Positions 26,434 through 40,829 of a stretch of 64,000 nt of DNA are shown piece by piece (position 1 is the stretch's first letter; every line of letters starts with the position of its first letter). The position numbers and the translations under genes were made by a program. Under the pieces are notes generated by a model, which saw only the letters and a list, made by a program, of their open reading frames with translations, was not told the origin of the DNA and did not search any database. Origin of the DNA: Mimachlamys varia (Eukaryota; Mollusca; Bivalvia; Pectinida; Pectinidae); NCBI GenBank assembly GCA_947623455.1, contig OX392535.1, positions 37,534,688 to 37,598,687 of the forward strand. Direction: 5' to 3'.

Positions 26434-26535
26434 AAATTTCTATGACGTCGACAACAATTCATGTGGGCGGAGCTATGCAAATCCTACAGTTTGAAACACA
26501 ATTGTGTGACGTCACCAACAATTAACGTAGGCGGA
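26434..26535. repeat. Directly repeated composite motif: CRE, GGCGGAGC, octamer-like
   Basis: Two copies of an about 45-bp motif have the order TGACGTC-ACAACAATT, then GTGGGCGGAGC or GTAGGCGGAGC, then TATGCAAAT or CTGCAAAT. The first begins near 26442 and the second near 26509. Related TGACGTCA and TGACGACATC motifs lie at 26167-26195. It looks regulatory but may be part of a repeat; there is no gene beside it. Confidence 0.5.
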
Positions 26536-29500
26536 GCCTGCAAATTTCATGCTGTTACATTTATTGAAACATTCCCACGTTTATTAGTTTTGAAATGTAA
26601 TCTGTGTCCGAAGATTTGACTATAATGAACAAAATAGTTACGAACATTTCGCCGGTTATTGAATTTACCCGTTTTCCATTGTAGTTATCCCCCGATAACC
26701 TAAACAAAATAGAAAGTTAATCCTTAATTATTTAGTTTGTCATCAATAGCAATGTGTGTAATAGGACTGTATGTCATTGCTTAAATGTGCCCTCCTGAGA
26801 ATGTTAATATCTGACAACATTGCTAGATACATGTTTAAAATTTGCAATTAAATAGTATAGTTATATAAGCACTTACTACAATTTCAATCAAACTATGGTC
26901 GGGATGATCAACCATATATCATTAAAAATGAGTGTTATTTGTACTAAAATCTTCAGTGTTACTTTAAATCCGAAGTAACTGTTTTCATCCACGAAGGAAG
27001 TATTCAAAACAATGCTAAAGCAAAGTATTGTGTGTAAAATCGATCAACCTACTTTGAAGCGTGAACAAATTTTAACGGCATCTTAATTAGAATTCCAGTT
27101 TTGTTTTGGAACTGCGCTACCACTAGAGTATATGGCTGTACACGCGGATCGCTGTACACAGCGCCGATCTTTACAATGTCAAAATCAGTCAGACATAGTT
27201 TTGTGTGTAGCTCCCTCATGTCATCTCAGCTTTCCTCGTGTTCATTTCCCTTGACAAACGGGCATTGCAATTCTTTCTGCTGAAATCCTCCAGTCATAAA
27301 CAGCCGGTTTACGATCTTTCGTCACGATTTTGATGATGATACGTTTTCGATATTGTCTGGCATTGTGACAACTCGCAGCCGAAGATTGAAAAAAATAATA
27401 TGAATCTGTTACTATACTGCACAGGACTTCTTGTGGAGTGTCATGAACTCGTATATGAACCCTCTATGTTTAGGTGCAACAAGCGACCATAACACATATG
27501 GCCCGGATACACTAACCTCTTTGCAATGGTAGTTTTTATTCAATGAGGTCATTAAGCATCTATGGTAATTAGTACCAAGTGGTTAACCCTTTCTTAGTAA
27601 GTATGATCAGTTAAATTACAATACTTGGTGCTTTTGCCAGGCTATTTAAATGAGTATCAGCTGCACCCTAAATAAAGCATATACACCAACATACCGCTTT
27701 TGGAAGACATCCCAATAATTTGAAAACTATATATATTTAAAGGGGTCACGTCTTTAAATGACTCCAGAAGAGAAAAGAATACTTAACTTATATTAACGAC
27801 GCGTAGATAAATGCTCGAGAAGGCAATCATCCACTTCTATTGAGACTAGCTTGTTACGAAATGAAGAAAGCCGCTAGATGAATGATAATTTATCACATGA
27901 TTGTTGCGTTATGTATTAAATATACACATGTCATATGTTTGCATATTATGTATGTGTAATATGACCTATCAGCCCTGTGATTGGATGTATGCTTTAATCG
28001 TTCTATTGTGACGTCACACTTGATATAATGTCGTTTCGTGATAGAGAATCATTTTATAACTCTTATATAACATGGAAACTCATGTAAGATCTTATACCTA
28101 GTTTATTTTCGCTTCATACTTCCAAATTTCAAACGTTAGCAGCGTATGCAGAGTACTGATTTCCACTAGCACCTCCCCTCTCTATCACCCCTCTATAACT
28201 TACTTTACTTTATTGTATCATACTATAGCCATTGTTGGTGTTTTGTTTTCGATTTTCTGTTTTTAAGCAACTAATATCTCATTCTGCGATACCAGACATG
28301 CTTTTAAATATCATTTTATTTATCATGTTGAATAGTAATGCAAAACAAACGGGCGTTGATGAGGTCTATGTGTATGAAAAGATAACTTCTGTCTTGTTTT
28401 TATATGATTTTGATATCATATTCGCGTACTCTGGCATTTCTTATCGTGGCATATCGGGCGTGCCCTGATATTTACGATAAAGTGACTACGCTTTGTCACA
28501 TTACATAATGTTTATCTGGTAGGAAGCACGAGGTTAACTCAAACATATCTCTATGATACAATGTACGTGTTGCAATGAAAACCTATGGGCTTGTCTTGGA
28601 CACCCAAGGAAAGATTTTCATCACAAACCCGGATTGCATAACAATAACATCTTGCTTATTTAACACATTTCGTGCAATCAGAGTCTTGACATGCAATTTA
28701 CAACTATTTCTGTTTTGTTACAAAAATGACATGTGTAATCTGATTAATTCCAGCCGATAAGTGTATTGTTCTGCGGCTTCACGGCTTAATACTTCATAAA
28801 CCATTTACTTCAACTCTATTTATATCATTTCGTCATCAGACATGACGGGTATAAGGTGTGTTCTTAATCCCGTTGTGTCTTATAATGAGGTTCTAAGGTA
28901 AACGCATGTTATTTTAGGGAGCATAGCGTGCGATGTTTACAGGCTAATGCATAGTACTCAATAACTTAATATTTCCAGTTCCTTCTGATAATTTCTTGTC
29001 GAAGAAGGTACTGATTGGATGTCGTTCGTGCTCATTAAAAATGGTAAGTACAAATACACTTCACATTTTCCGTCACATCAAATACCGATGAATATTTACC
29101 TACAGTACGATGAAATTACAACACATCACTTTGTAATCTAGGTTGGTAAAGTTTTGTTCTTTTATATCATTGTACAAAACGTGTTTAGATATTTCAATAT
29201 CAAGCACGTTAAGCAGTTAATATTTGCTGTTTTGAAAGTATTTTTATTGAAATAAAGCAGTTGTATTAAAATATTAAAGTTGTATTTACTTCAGTTTTGA
29301 GTTCGTATATAATCGCGAATCATAATCATCTGGAATGCAAGAAACTTGCTTGTAAGAAACAAGGATTTCAAATGCTAGTAAATGTAATCACAATTGAAAT
29401 AAGGTCTTGTTCAAATGTGAAATGAATTGATAGTTTCAAAATGCTGCTGTGAAATAGGTTGAATCTGGTACACAGTTTATAGTCTCATGATTAAATGTAC

Positions 29501-29920
29501 ATAATCAAACACTGTGTGTTTATGTGCATTGTAACCCATTAACTTAAGTAAATCAATAAAGTGCTTGTGTTTGAACTATTTCCATTGAGTGTTTTTTAAA
29601 AAAATACTTCTTAATGCCTGTGCGTTTTAATCGACATACGTAAAGCATTTGTGATTTAAAAAAACAATTTGCCCACCACACTGACTTTTCTATTTGTCAT
29701 CAATACATTTTCTCACAAACGCTGATGGCCTATCGGGAGTTAAACAGAGCTAATCATAGATTCATAATTTTTGTGATTTCAAAAATATCTGTTTATGTTT
29801 CGCTTTCACACATATACTTCAATCATATCTGACTTAACAGTTTAGTTTTAATGTAATATAATATCGTGTTATTTTGGATGATTGATAAGAATTTTTTTGT
29901 TATAATGCCCCCGTCATGAA
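26536..29920. other. Gene-free stretch
   Basis: A single CRE-like TGTGACGTCACA lies near 28007. No gene or repeat family was recognised. Confidence 0.45.
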
Positions 29921-29942
29921 ATGGGGGGTGGGGGGGGGGGGC

Positions 29943-30032
29943 ATATAGTGTTACCAATGTCTATCCCGTCCCGTCCAATGGTAATGTAACCAGTTGGGAG
30001 CGGGTGCATTTATGTTTAACCGACATTTCTAG
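29943..30032 (+). repeat. R12 interspersed repeat, copy 2
   Basis: ATATAGTGTTACCAATGTCT, CCCGTCC, GGTAATGTAACCAGTTGGG and GCATTTATGTTTAACCGACA with TTTCTAGT match copy 1. A G-rich run lies just before it at 29921-29941. Confidence 0.7.
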
Positions 30033-30305
30033 TTTTTTCTTCCTTTCTTTAAATGAACTAAGACACGGAAAACCACGAACAATAATTGTATATATATAGA
30101 TAGCCTTTCATTTGTTATTTTTTGGGATTCCCATTTACTACTGTTTATTTCAATCTAAAACATATACAATATATCATAATATTTTTTTTCGGCAAGCAAC
30201 AGCAAAATGAGCCCTGAATGTACAGAATGTGCATAATGTGGCCCGAGTTTCCTCGCACACCTGACACCAAAATAAGACATCTTGACAGATCAGATAGAGT
30301 TAAAG

Positions 30306-30530
30306 TCAATATTTTCGCGTGAGTATTGGCCGCTTAGTAAGCCTTCAAACTGTTCACAGTGTGGAAACTTGCGCTGTCAGTCGTGATGGTTTGTTCTGTT
30401 AACCTCTACAACTATAGGACACTGTAGAGTTTGAGTGGGGTTAAATATGTTCGCGTGTGGATATTTTCGCGGAGATTTATTGCAAGCAAAAATGTTGACA
30501 CCTCGAACAATTAAACTTTTTCAGTATAGT
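30306..30530 (+). repeat. R3 repeat, copy 3
   Basis: It contains ATATTTTCGCGTGAG, CACTGTAGAGTTTGAGTGGG, ATGTTCGCGTGTGGATATTT and TCGCGGAGATTTATTG. The 3' part has lost the GCGAAAATT motif. Confidence 0.78.
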
Positions 30531-31004
30531 GGAAGGATAGAATGAAGCATGAGTCATTTCTATTTAACAGATTCATACAAAAGTATACATATGTTTATAT
30601 CATGTAATTGTTATGCCTGTAGTTTATTATTATAACACGAATGCAAACAAATTCAAAATATTGACCAATTTCGAGTCATTTTTGTAATTTCGATCGTTTG
30701 CTAATCTATATCGGCTATACGTGATCCTTTCCGTTTAGGTGGCGATTAACATTCTCTATACATTATCACATTATCGACCAAGTCTTTTTCATCAACTGGG
30801 TGCTTCACGGACGGATTTCAAAATGTAATGTTTACAACTAAATGGACATGGAGTAAAAAGAAAATTGTCTACACTGTTCAAATTACACCCTTGCCCCAAA
30901 TAAATGAATAGATAATTATAATTTTTTGGGTTATTTTTTTCAAATTCAAAGCAAAAAAAAAAAATATATATATAATAATTTGTCACTATTGTCAGTTTAT
31001 GACT

Positions 31005-31157
31005 TTATAATTTGTAAAATTACTCTAAAGCGCTTCATAACATGTAGAGAATAATTTGATACTTACAATGCATAAATAAAGAAGTTATTACAATCCAAGC
31101 TAATGTGATAATATAAAAATGCATATAAACACGATAGATAAACAATGTCAGTATATA
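31005..31157 (+). repeat. R11 interspersed repeat, copy 1
   Basis: AAAATTACTCTAAAGCGC, AATAATTTGATACTTACAAT, GCATAAATAAAGAAGTTA and ATAAAAATGCATATAAACAC match 57487-57640 closely. Confidence 0.75.
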
Positions 31158-31730
31158 CATGTCGTCTAAGTTGATATGGAAATGGAAATCAGAACATCTT
31201 ATTTACATTTACTGCTGTACTTAACAAGCCTGGCCTTAAATGAGAAGTACCTCGATCATGTACATCGTACATATAAACAATTTAATTTTGTTTGACATGG
31301 AGAAAATCAACATTTCAAAGGAAAACTCTTGATTGAAGAGAGTAAGTACTTTCAACGTAAATAGATATGTTATCTCAACACCAAATGCTGGGCCCAATAG
31401 CCAATGTTGTTGTCCGTATCCCAAACAGAACCAATTTAAGGAGGCTGCTTGTTAGATTGTATGTACAGTGATTGCAGGTCTTAGCAGTAAGCTAATGGAA
31501 GCATCTGGTATTCTGAAGCTAGACAATTATTCATTGGTGGCTTTCGGTGATTCACACATGGTCGTTTGTAATCTTTGAAATCAACAAGATGTAAATAAAC
31601 AATGTTTGTTTGTAGTGATTTGTATTATACATGTATAACGCCAAATACTTGACCAATATGTTCTTCCCGATATCAAGATTTCTGCGTATACAGTATATTT
31701 AAACCAAATGTTAACTTCTTCGATTTTACA

Positions 31731-31810
31731 GCTCCACGGTGGCCGAGTGGTTAAAGAGTCCCGACATTCTACCACTTGCCAAGAACAAAATAAACCAAAC
31801 AAAACCAAAT
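31731..31810 (+). mobile_element. Internally deleted tRNA-derived SINE
   Basis: The head CCACGGTGGCCGAGTGGTTA and CATTCTACCACTTGCC is joined directly to a tail AACAAAATAAACCAAACAAA. The B box and body are missing, consistent with an internal deletion. Confidence 0.7.
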
Positions 31811-33157
31811 CCTCTTTTTTAAATCTTTTAATGAATAGATATAACCTGGATATATCATGAATTAAGGTGGCAATGACAAAATCTGAAACGATTTCATTAA
31901 AGGACTCACACAACTAAATACTGTACTTATATGTTATTACTAAGCTTTAGAGCTAACAACTTAAATATTTGAAGTTCAACACTAGTGACAACTACCTGAA
32001 TTCACAGATACATACATAGCAAAGACTTCAAATGGCATTTTATCAGGAGTTTCGTGGTATTTTAGCTCGCTACGGGCGTCTGCTTCGGAAAGTTAAATAT
32101 CTATAGATTTCATTCAATGCAGAATATGTCAACAATTACCTATTTAGATTATTCAGAATCACTGTACTTAGCCGGAACGGACTACAAACGTATGAAACAC
32201 TTCGTGATAGGCTGATTTAGTTGTGGGAGTCCTAAAGCCTGAATCGTTTACTTTTCTAGAAAACAAAAAGTATTTTGATCGGGAAGCACGAGAGACAGAT
32301 CCCAAAGCTGCATAACACTATGGCTGTATTCTTATATCATACACTTACCAAACTGCTTCCCTAGTTCTGTGCATGAGGGTAATTATATTGACAATTGACG
32401 TGTAAGCTTTGTATGCTGTTCTTGAAAATCAACGATTATTTCTAAGCAGATCTGACGCAATGATAGAAGATTACATAAACACTCTGCTACCGGACTGTCC
32501 CGAGACGAGCAGTAGATATAAGCAATACTCAGAGATGGGCATAAAAGTGGTGATGTACATACATATATGGAAATATAAATAATGAATGAATAGGACGACA
32601 ATACGTTCAAGTATCATGCTTTACGGACGATATCCCAAAAGGACGTGACTCATGGATATTACGTAAAACCCTAAGTCTCATCCCCCTTGTGGATACGCTT
32701 GCAAAGGGTCTACCGCAAAACAATTGGTATCTTGCATTATACCTGTAGTTACAACAACATATGAGTATTGTTCTTTACTTCTTAAGTTTCGTGGATAAGA
32801 AAATATATTTACATCTAACATTTTTCATTGATGTGTTCCGCTTCATAAGAAATACATTTAGCAAATCTTGAATTTAGATTTGAGGGACCTTTTGAACACT
32901 GAAATGAAATCGTCTAGTTGAATTTGATTTCAGTGACAAATTAGAAAATCAAATAGACTTTTTAAAATATTGTTTCACCCCTATATGGTTGATTTTTTTT
33001 GTCAGAATCTATTTTCTTTCACAAGAACAACTTATATTTAATACAAATAAAAATAGAATTGAAAAAATTGTGCTGTTCCCATATCATCAGTTCCATTCTG
33101 CGTGCCGTACCGGTTAATTCTGTCTCCTACATTCTTATACATAATGAACAGCATTTC
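31811..33157. other. Gene-free stretch
   Basis: No supported gene or recognised repeat. Confidence 0.5.
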
Positions 33158-33435
33158 GTAGTACACGATTTGAAATTATACACAACTAGTTTAATTTTAC
33201 TTCTAAACTCCTAAATTGAAGGGGTTTTACGCACATGACCCTTCTCCTTCTGCTTCTACATTAGTTAAGAAATGTTGGATTCCCACCTTTTGGCCCCTAG
33301 CATCACTGAAGAGTCCTAGGAGGACGAAACAGCTGTATGGCGCAGAACAATTATTTTTTTCGGCATGCTGTATCTATTACTAAATTTAAAAGGTGCAGAA
33401 CATGTGTGTGTGTTACGTCATCTTTCATTACACGA
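33158..33435 (+). repeat. R2 interspersed repeat with hammerhead motif, copy B
   Basis: This is a full-length copy starting GTAGTACACGATTTGAAATT, with CTAGTTTAATTTTACTTCTA, the TTTTACGCAC block, CACCTTTTGGCCCCTAGCATC and AAAAGGTGCAGAAC, ending GTGTTACGTCATC. CACCTTTT upstream and AAAAGGTG downstream can pair as an outer extension of stem I. Confidence 0.87.
33300..33343 (+). ncRNA. Hammerhead ribozyme motif (type I), copy B
   Basis: The core CTGAAGA ... GAAA is intact (position 7 is tolerant of any base). Stem II is GTCC-TAGGA-GGAC and stem III is CAGCTG followed by TA. Stem I is weakened: GCATCA faces TGGCGC, giving one wobble and one mismatch. Confidence 0.7.
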
Positions 33436-34383
33436 TATAACGTTTATAAAGTTAGACATCTTGGCATTTTCATGTAAATTATCCACAACAAAAATATCAA
33501 GGTTTGTTTAACGTTTCAAAATTTAGTGCACTAATCTGATTTGTCAATGTGGGGAAAATACATTCTAAAAATGCTAAGTGCACGTCTTAATGGCAATAAC
33601 CAATTTCCGTTAGAATGATAACAAGAAAATGAGAAATAAATTAAGAATAAATATTTTATTGAGAAGATGATTTAATTTTAAATAACTGATCGTTATGCAC
33701 CTAACAAACCTCTACCCAGATAACATACATATGGTAGTTCATTTAACCGCTCGAAAGACGTTGCGAGGATATGTTTGCGACATCATCTCATTTATCACAA
33801 GACCACTTTACGACAAAGGTCGCGCTTTACCATTAAATCGAAATAAACGTCACGTTGATACTAAATTATCCTTGAAACTCCTCTGACATAAATAATAATA
33901 CAAGTTTCGCTTTAACGATTTTGTCAAAACAAATGCCGAGACGTTCTTTTCGTAGTCACAAACAAAGGCAAGCTGTTTCGTCAGATAAAGGGTTTTTGAG
34001 TTTAATACATTAACGAACATTTTTTACATTATCTATTTATTAATAAAGCTGTAGTCATTTTATTCGTTATGTTTTTAAAATAGTTGCATTGAATTTGCTG
34101 TGGTTAATATCTTATGTATATTTAATTCGTTCCATTTAGTGCCAAACACCCATAGAACAGTATATACATTGTATTACGTGCACATGGGTATTGTTACTTC
34201 AATACGTACGAACTAGCATAGCAGACCAGGTTGATCTAAAGTGATATGATATTGTCCATAAGTAAAAAAAAATACGTTAAACACCGGTTTTTACATTTTT
34301 TTTCTTCGTGTTTAGTATCTCAATTTCTACCCCAATATGTGAGTGTTATGTCACTTTCATTGTACCACATTAACATTACAACT

Positions 34384-34660
34384 GTTGAATAACGTTTTGT
34401 TTATACCACACGTGGAATAAATTTTGATCACATTTTCATAGGATGATATGGTGAATTTTGACCGGAACCACGTCACTTGCTGATTATTGATGGCGTCATA
34501 ATTTGGCGGGAAAATACGATCTTATTTGTTTACGCCAAAACTGTCCACTGTTCATTTATATATCATTTAATGAAATACTAGTTTTCGGCTGAAATTGTGG
34601 TAGAAACAGGTAATATGACTGGCGGTTATTGGATATGGTATTTATCTCACTCTCGTTAGT
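34384..34660 (+). repeat. R10 interspersed repeat, copy 1
   Basis: GTTGAATAACGTTTTG, ACCACACGTGGAATAAATTT, GAATTTTGACCGGAACCACG, TCACTTGCTGATTATTGATG and TTTGGCGGGAAAATACG match the reverse complement of 48050-48190. It continues with GGATATGGTATTTATCTCAC, which matches 47923 onward but in the other relative orientation. Confidence 0.7.
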
Positions 34661-37184
34661 TAATTATCAAAAGTTGCAAAAGACTTTTGAAAATTAAGGA
34701 GACAACTAGGAATCCGTACTTGATAACGAGATACCGTGTAGCCAATGATCCGATGTGGTCAGTTTAGTTATTAGGAAAGTTTCGAAAAAATATAGCGACA
34801 TCAAAATATAGCGCGAAATAACCGCACCACCTGGCGCGACCACATGCATGTGCATTGTAAACAATCGGACGCAAGGATATGAGGAGTTTGATTTCACACG
34901 TACTTCTTTCAGGGTATGTTAGATTAGAGAAATAAGCTGTAAGCAATTGTGATATATATGATTGCTATTAGATACCCAGAGAAATTGTGTTGGCATACTT
35001 CAAACTTGCCAAAAGCCGATATTATTGAAAGCTCGCACACACAGGGGCCCCCTGAAGGGAAATTTGTCAACCTGAGAACACGCATGATCCGTGGGGTCAA
35101 AGTGCTCAGAGATTTTGTAAATATGTGTCTCATTGCCATGGGTTGGATGATTAAGGATTTCCTTATCATTAATTGAAAAATGCATTAAAAAAAACATAAA
35201 ATATCGTTATAAATAGTTCACAAGAATTATAGAACTACAATTTTACAAAATATTTGCTGATTTTATAAAAACAAGTAAACAAACATCGCTTTATTGCCCC
35301 TTAAACTAACTCGAGTGAAATAAATACCATATCAAACAACCACTCGTTGTGTAACCTCTATACATTATTGTTCATAAAATATTTTGTTTAGGTTTGTTTA
35401 TTTCTAGAGATAATTTAATGAATTGTTATTATGAATTAAGTCACTGGCTTATCTTAACTTGGACATGATATCTGGATATATTTGCCATCATTTGCGCTCT
35501 TGTTTGTTTAATTAGTATGATTATAGGGCACGCCAGTCCGTGTATGTGTAATCAAGTGCAAGCGATAAATCTATAAAAGCGAAGCAGGTGCATATGGCTA
35601 GCTAGAAAGTATTGTTGCCAAAAATGTAGTCCTTAATTGATTAAATTAATGAAAGGAATTTCTTAGTGCAAAATCCATTCTCTTTTATTATCGATTAAAT
35701 ATTTGTTTCTTTCCAGTCAGTTAGACTAATCACATCGTTCAACAAATTGGGTCAAAATAAAAGCTAAGTGGCATGTACACATGATCCACAGCTTAAAGAC
35801 ACGTAAGCCATTTTCTTTTCAATATTTTAATTAATCCAATATCCAGTGTACTACATGAAAATGTTTAAGAAAAATAAATAAGCTTATATTATTTTCCTAA
35901 TATACGTTTAAGTGACTTTTATTTTGTTCAATGGATAAGGATTAAAACGTGAATAACTACAGTTGAAGTTTCGAGTGTTTGTATTGCAGTAGTATATATG
36001 CACAGGTCCTTAAACACGGTATACTGTGCCGTCAAATATTAAACCTAGACAAGGCTTGTCTACAAAAAGATATTTATCTGAGCGATTTATGTCTACTTAG
36101 AGTGCATGATCTTGATATCAGTTAATACTAAGTAGTTTGGGGGTCATACGGGATATCAGTGTCCTTAAACTCACCCTGTCATCATACACATGCAAGCAGA
36201 ATTATGATTTAGTACAACTCCCACGTATCACAGACCGATAGGTAAATAGACGCATTTTAACATATACTGGTCTTAGCAACTTGTATGGTGAATTCCTTTT
36301 GGGGGGATTAGCGTCTCGCACATAGGCTTGTATGCTGTAAGCATGTAGCACAAGAATACCCAAACATTCAATACGTTTGATTAAGGAAGACTCATTTGTT
36401 ATTGCATTGGTAAAAAAGAGTGAAATCCTAATAATTCTAAACTACAGTTGAAATAGCTATGGGGTGAATTTAATCTTTTTATGCAATGTATTTACAACTT
36501 TGATGCTAACTCATAATTTCCAAATATATTTGGAAAAAGAATGAATATTGTACGAAATGTACCATTTCAGAAATATTACAATGGTTTTGGGGGCGGTGGA
36601 ATTAGTGTCATGAAAGTTGCAATATGAGAAGCATAGGACTCTTACGGAAACCTTTCCCTACGCCACTCTGAATAATGTCTTGCTTTCCATTGTGTAGATT
36701 TGTTTCATTCAATTTTCATTCATTCGATCTACTCAAGGATATGCTGTGTATTTAATACAAAATGGCTGTCGTTAAAAGTCCATTCATTTGTGCATTTGGC
36801 CCGACATGATATTAGATTGAGACATCAAAGAACACTTATCATCGTCTGTGAATAGGTACACAGGTGCGTTATCGTCTGCCCAGACACACCAAGGCGGTCT
36901 AACAACACCGACCAAGTCACCGGAACACCACGTCTGCTAAAGTGTGCGCCCATCTTGATATCCCCAGAACAATCGCAAATGACAGCATATTTTGACCGAA
37001 AATGCATATACCGAATGGACACTTTAATTCTTCCCGTTATGAATGACGATTTGAAACTATGTAAGACAAATTTATATGTTATCTGTTTTTATAAAACATG
37101 TATATTTCTGGTAGATTGTATAGGAGTTAGAAGTAACATGCTGATTAAACTCTAACTTTATCAAATAAACTGAACTTTTATCAT
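34661..37184. other. Gene-free stretch
   Basis: A small patch near 35000-35170 is open on both strands at slightly higher GC, perhaps an old repeat. Nothing else is supported. Confidence 0.45.
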
Positions 37185-37550
37185 AAATATTTCCGATTCC
37201 AAAAGTGATATTTCTAGTCTTATATCGCCATCTTGGTCTCATTGAGAAAGATATTGTATCTATCTGACGTTTCTGAGTATGCTCATTAATATGCTTATTT
37301 ATTGCAATTACGAATGATGACTCGGTTCCAACTTTGGGGACTTAATATTTATTGGTTGTGACCAAAATTGATTTGCCGGTTGTCGTCGATGAAACAGAAG
37401 AGGTTCACTCTTCCAGAACACCTGGTCTTATTCTCTTGTTCTTTGACAAGGTTCTCCATGTAAATCTTTCCTTTGTTCATATGTTTCCCCTAGTTGAATC
37501 GATTTGGAGTTTGGATTATGGTTTTGTTGACGATTTTTTGACAGATTGCA
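37185..37550 (-). repeat. R1 repeat, near full-length copy
   Basis: Both halves of R1 are present in reverse orientation: the CCATCTTGGTCTCATTGAGAAA end, then GTTGTCGTCGATGAAACAGAAG, AACACCTGGTCTTATTCTCTTG and the terminal TTTGGATTATGGTTTTGTTG. An internal part is missing compared with the 42.6-kb copy. Confidence 0.8.
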
Positions 37551-38289
37551 AATATTACTGGTGATCTACGTTTAGTTATAGTATGTGTTATTGACGAAAT
37601 GTCGGTTATGAAGTGGCATTTTAGTTGCCACATTACCAGATTTCATCTCGGGTATGGTACAGTGTCTTTGGTACATCGCGACCACTAAAGAAGTATATTT
37701 TGCATGCAATTCTAGCGGGACATTATTTTGTCCAAATTCATTATATTTTAATTTTATCCTGATATAGGAAGATCACAAACGATCATTTTTGTAATATCAT
37801 ATTTCTGTCTTTACATGTATGCGCGTTTGGGATCACTGAGCTCAAGATTCATAATATTGCAAACTTTATTTACTTATCACATTTGTTCTCATTGCATTAT
37901 TTAAAAATCAAAAGAACCTCCATTTTAAATAAATCATATTTACAAGGTGCTTGACATCTTATTATTTGATTATTGCTTCCTGGGTCATCCCTTTTATTAA
38001 ATGAAATAGAATCTTACAAAACCCCCAAAGTGTTATTTTTAACGTTTATCATATATCATGACGTGATTTATATTTTTAATGTTACTCAAAGGACTCATTG
38101 TCCTGTAAATAGTACAAAGCTGAGAGGTAATTAAACGAAAGAAAATAGGGCTTTATGAAAACTCACTTCAATGTCTTGCAACGAAATTCCCTTGGTGAAG
38201 GTAAACCAAAAAGCAAAAACTTCTTGAATGAACTTTTAACACTATACGTTATGGGATTCGAGACTGACAAGATTCGATGACAATAAAAA

Positions 38290-38515
38290 TACCCTTTAAA
38301 TGTCATATTCTAATGCTTGTATAAGCTTAGCTGAGAATGGCCACTATGCACAAGAAAAATAAAGGAAAAAAAATATCACTATGCGGTTCAAGAAATCTGG
38401 TATTTCCAGTAAATACTTTATCTTAATGAAAAGAGATGATGAACCGAAGATAAGGTGTGAAAACCTCTTTGGGGAAATGTGAAGACATATCGCATGCTGA
38501 TTTGCTATGGCAGAT
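38290..38515 (+). repeat. R13 interspersed repeat, copy 1
   Basis: TTTAAATGTCATATTCTAAT, ACTATGCGGTTCAAGAAATC, CTTAATGAAAAGAGATGATG, AACCGAAGATAAGG and TTTGCTATGGC have diverged counterparts in the same order at 40830-41035. Confidence 0.55.
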
Positions 38516-40829
38516 TATTCAATAAAAACATGTACGACTCCGCAGTGGGCTCAACACAAGTACACGTATTTTGTGAAATGTCATTTCGGCTCAATAGTCG
38601 ATGATACCTTGCTTCAATAATATACATATCTATTCAAATTTGACATACCCATCTCATTTTGATGTACAAAGTGTTCACTGTAGACGTGGCCGGTTTACGA
38701 AGGGTTCATTGTAAATTTCGCAGTCATACAAGTCCTTGATGTGATTGTTTACTTGGAGCTCATCTACACTTTAAACAGTTGTTACGAAACGTGACGGCAT
38801 ATAGAACCTAACGAAAGCTTACAAATCAAACAAAACCGTCATGACGTAACATTTAATCGGGTAATTTCCTGATATTGCTATGCAAGGTGGCGTCTCCACG
38901 TAACACAGTCAAGTAGGTTCGTGACTTATCCTACAATGTTTTCGCGGTATATATTTCTTGAATGTTCGATTTGCAAAGTTGTCACTGTATACTTTAAGCG
39001 GTCGTAACTTTTTTCATTAGTATTATTTGGTTTTCGGTATGATTTGCACCGCTATATATTTTCATGTGTTAAGGTTACAAAGGTCTCCCTATATACTGCT
39101 TGAGCTTGGGGTATTGGTTCTTAATTAATTCGTATTGCGCAAAGTTTGCACAGTCTGTGTATGCCATTAATATGACACTAGCTTGATTGTTTGATGACAT
39201 TTACCAACGACTGTAAACAAACATGCAGGCGATATGTCTGGAGAACACATTCCTATTACAAAACGGCTCATTTCATGATGGAATCGATACTGGAATATAA
39301 TGTATCAAGACTATTAATTTGCTAAGACAAACAGCATATCACAGTGCATGTAGACTTTGTAATTCGAAACACGTTTGCACTGAACTAAAGTTATTTGTTA
39401 ATTAACTAATCGGTTTTCAGATTTTTGTTTTAAACACAATTCACAACATGGAGAAATATTTCAATAAAAGTAGACAGCTAAGTAGTCTGTATAGGCAGGT
39501 TGTCACTAAAATATAACATATTTGTGTTTCCCTTATAATGCATCGGTAGGCAGTTGGTTTTGGGACAAAGGCTGCTATTATAAAATACTTTTGATGTCCA
39601 AAATCATAATTTATAATAATTATATGCATATATACAATTTGTTTATGAAATTATTTAATTGAATATTTATAATTATAATCCATATTGAAATGGTGTCTAT
39701 TTACATTGTTTTGACAGACATATATAGAATAATGATATCAATATTTATGACGTTATATAACTGTCCTGTGAGTTTCGGGGAATTCTATCGGCTGATCGAC
39801 TACAAGCTACGTATACAATTTTGTAGAGAATCACTAATGGGTCCTTATCACTTTTTCCGACTCATATTGTCTTTTTCACAAAATGATTTATAACATTTTG
39901 AATGATGTTTAGACAAACAAAATTAAATATTATATCAAACGAACAATACATTCCAACCGATTTGATATTGGACATTCAGTATGAAACTGAATATTATTGT
40001 TATACAGATCACCCAAATATTACTATGATAACGCAGAAGTTTATAAACCTTTGAAAACTATATTTAATAGTATTGCATATCGTAAAATTGCCATATGATA
40101 AACGATACACTATGCAGATATATTGATTTTATTCCCTCGATACAACTTATAACAGCAGGTTTTGTTTTAGTATAATTGTGAAAAAATAAAAGACACCATT
40201 TCAACCAAGTTGAAATCATGTCGTAAAACATGAAATATCTTGTCAATCTTAATATTGCTATTTTCATTTTCATGGTTCTTATTTATAGATCCATTTTTAG
40301 AATAATGCTTTTGCCATATACCCTAAAACGCTTTAAAGTTATTAAAAAGTGGAGAATTGTGTTGCGGAGGGGGACTTAAATGTCGCGTTGAAAACATGAG
40401 CACAAATCCTTGAACAAACAGATTGTTTGAAGGACAATCAGTGAATCTTTGACAAGTTGACACCTCAGAGCAATAACGTGTGCCATTAAGTGCCTGCATG
40501 CATTCTTTTTTATCATATGCTTCATGAAAATTGAGATTTATAAGATAAGGGCCTATTTTTATGAATCCGCTCTCTTTGCTCAAATACAGATAACTCTCTG
40601 TACACGCTAGAAGCCATGCTCCTGTGTTAAATTATTCAAATAACTCGTTTCTCTTATAGAAAATTTGGAAGAGCTTTAAAGTGTTATATAGCCGAATACT
40701 GCTTTCATGTCAGTTCCTGATGTTTTAACGTTAATGCATTATTGCAGCAGCTTTGATCAAATTATTCTGTTTTGCGGATTGGAATACATGTCTTTTCAAA
40801 AACGTTGGCCTGCTGACGTTTGAAAGTTT

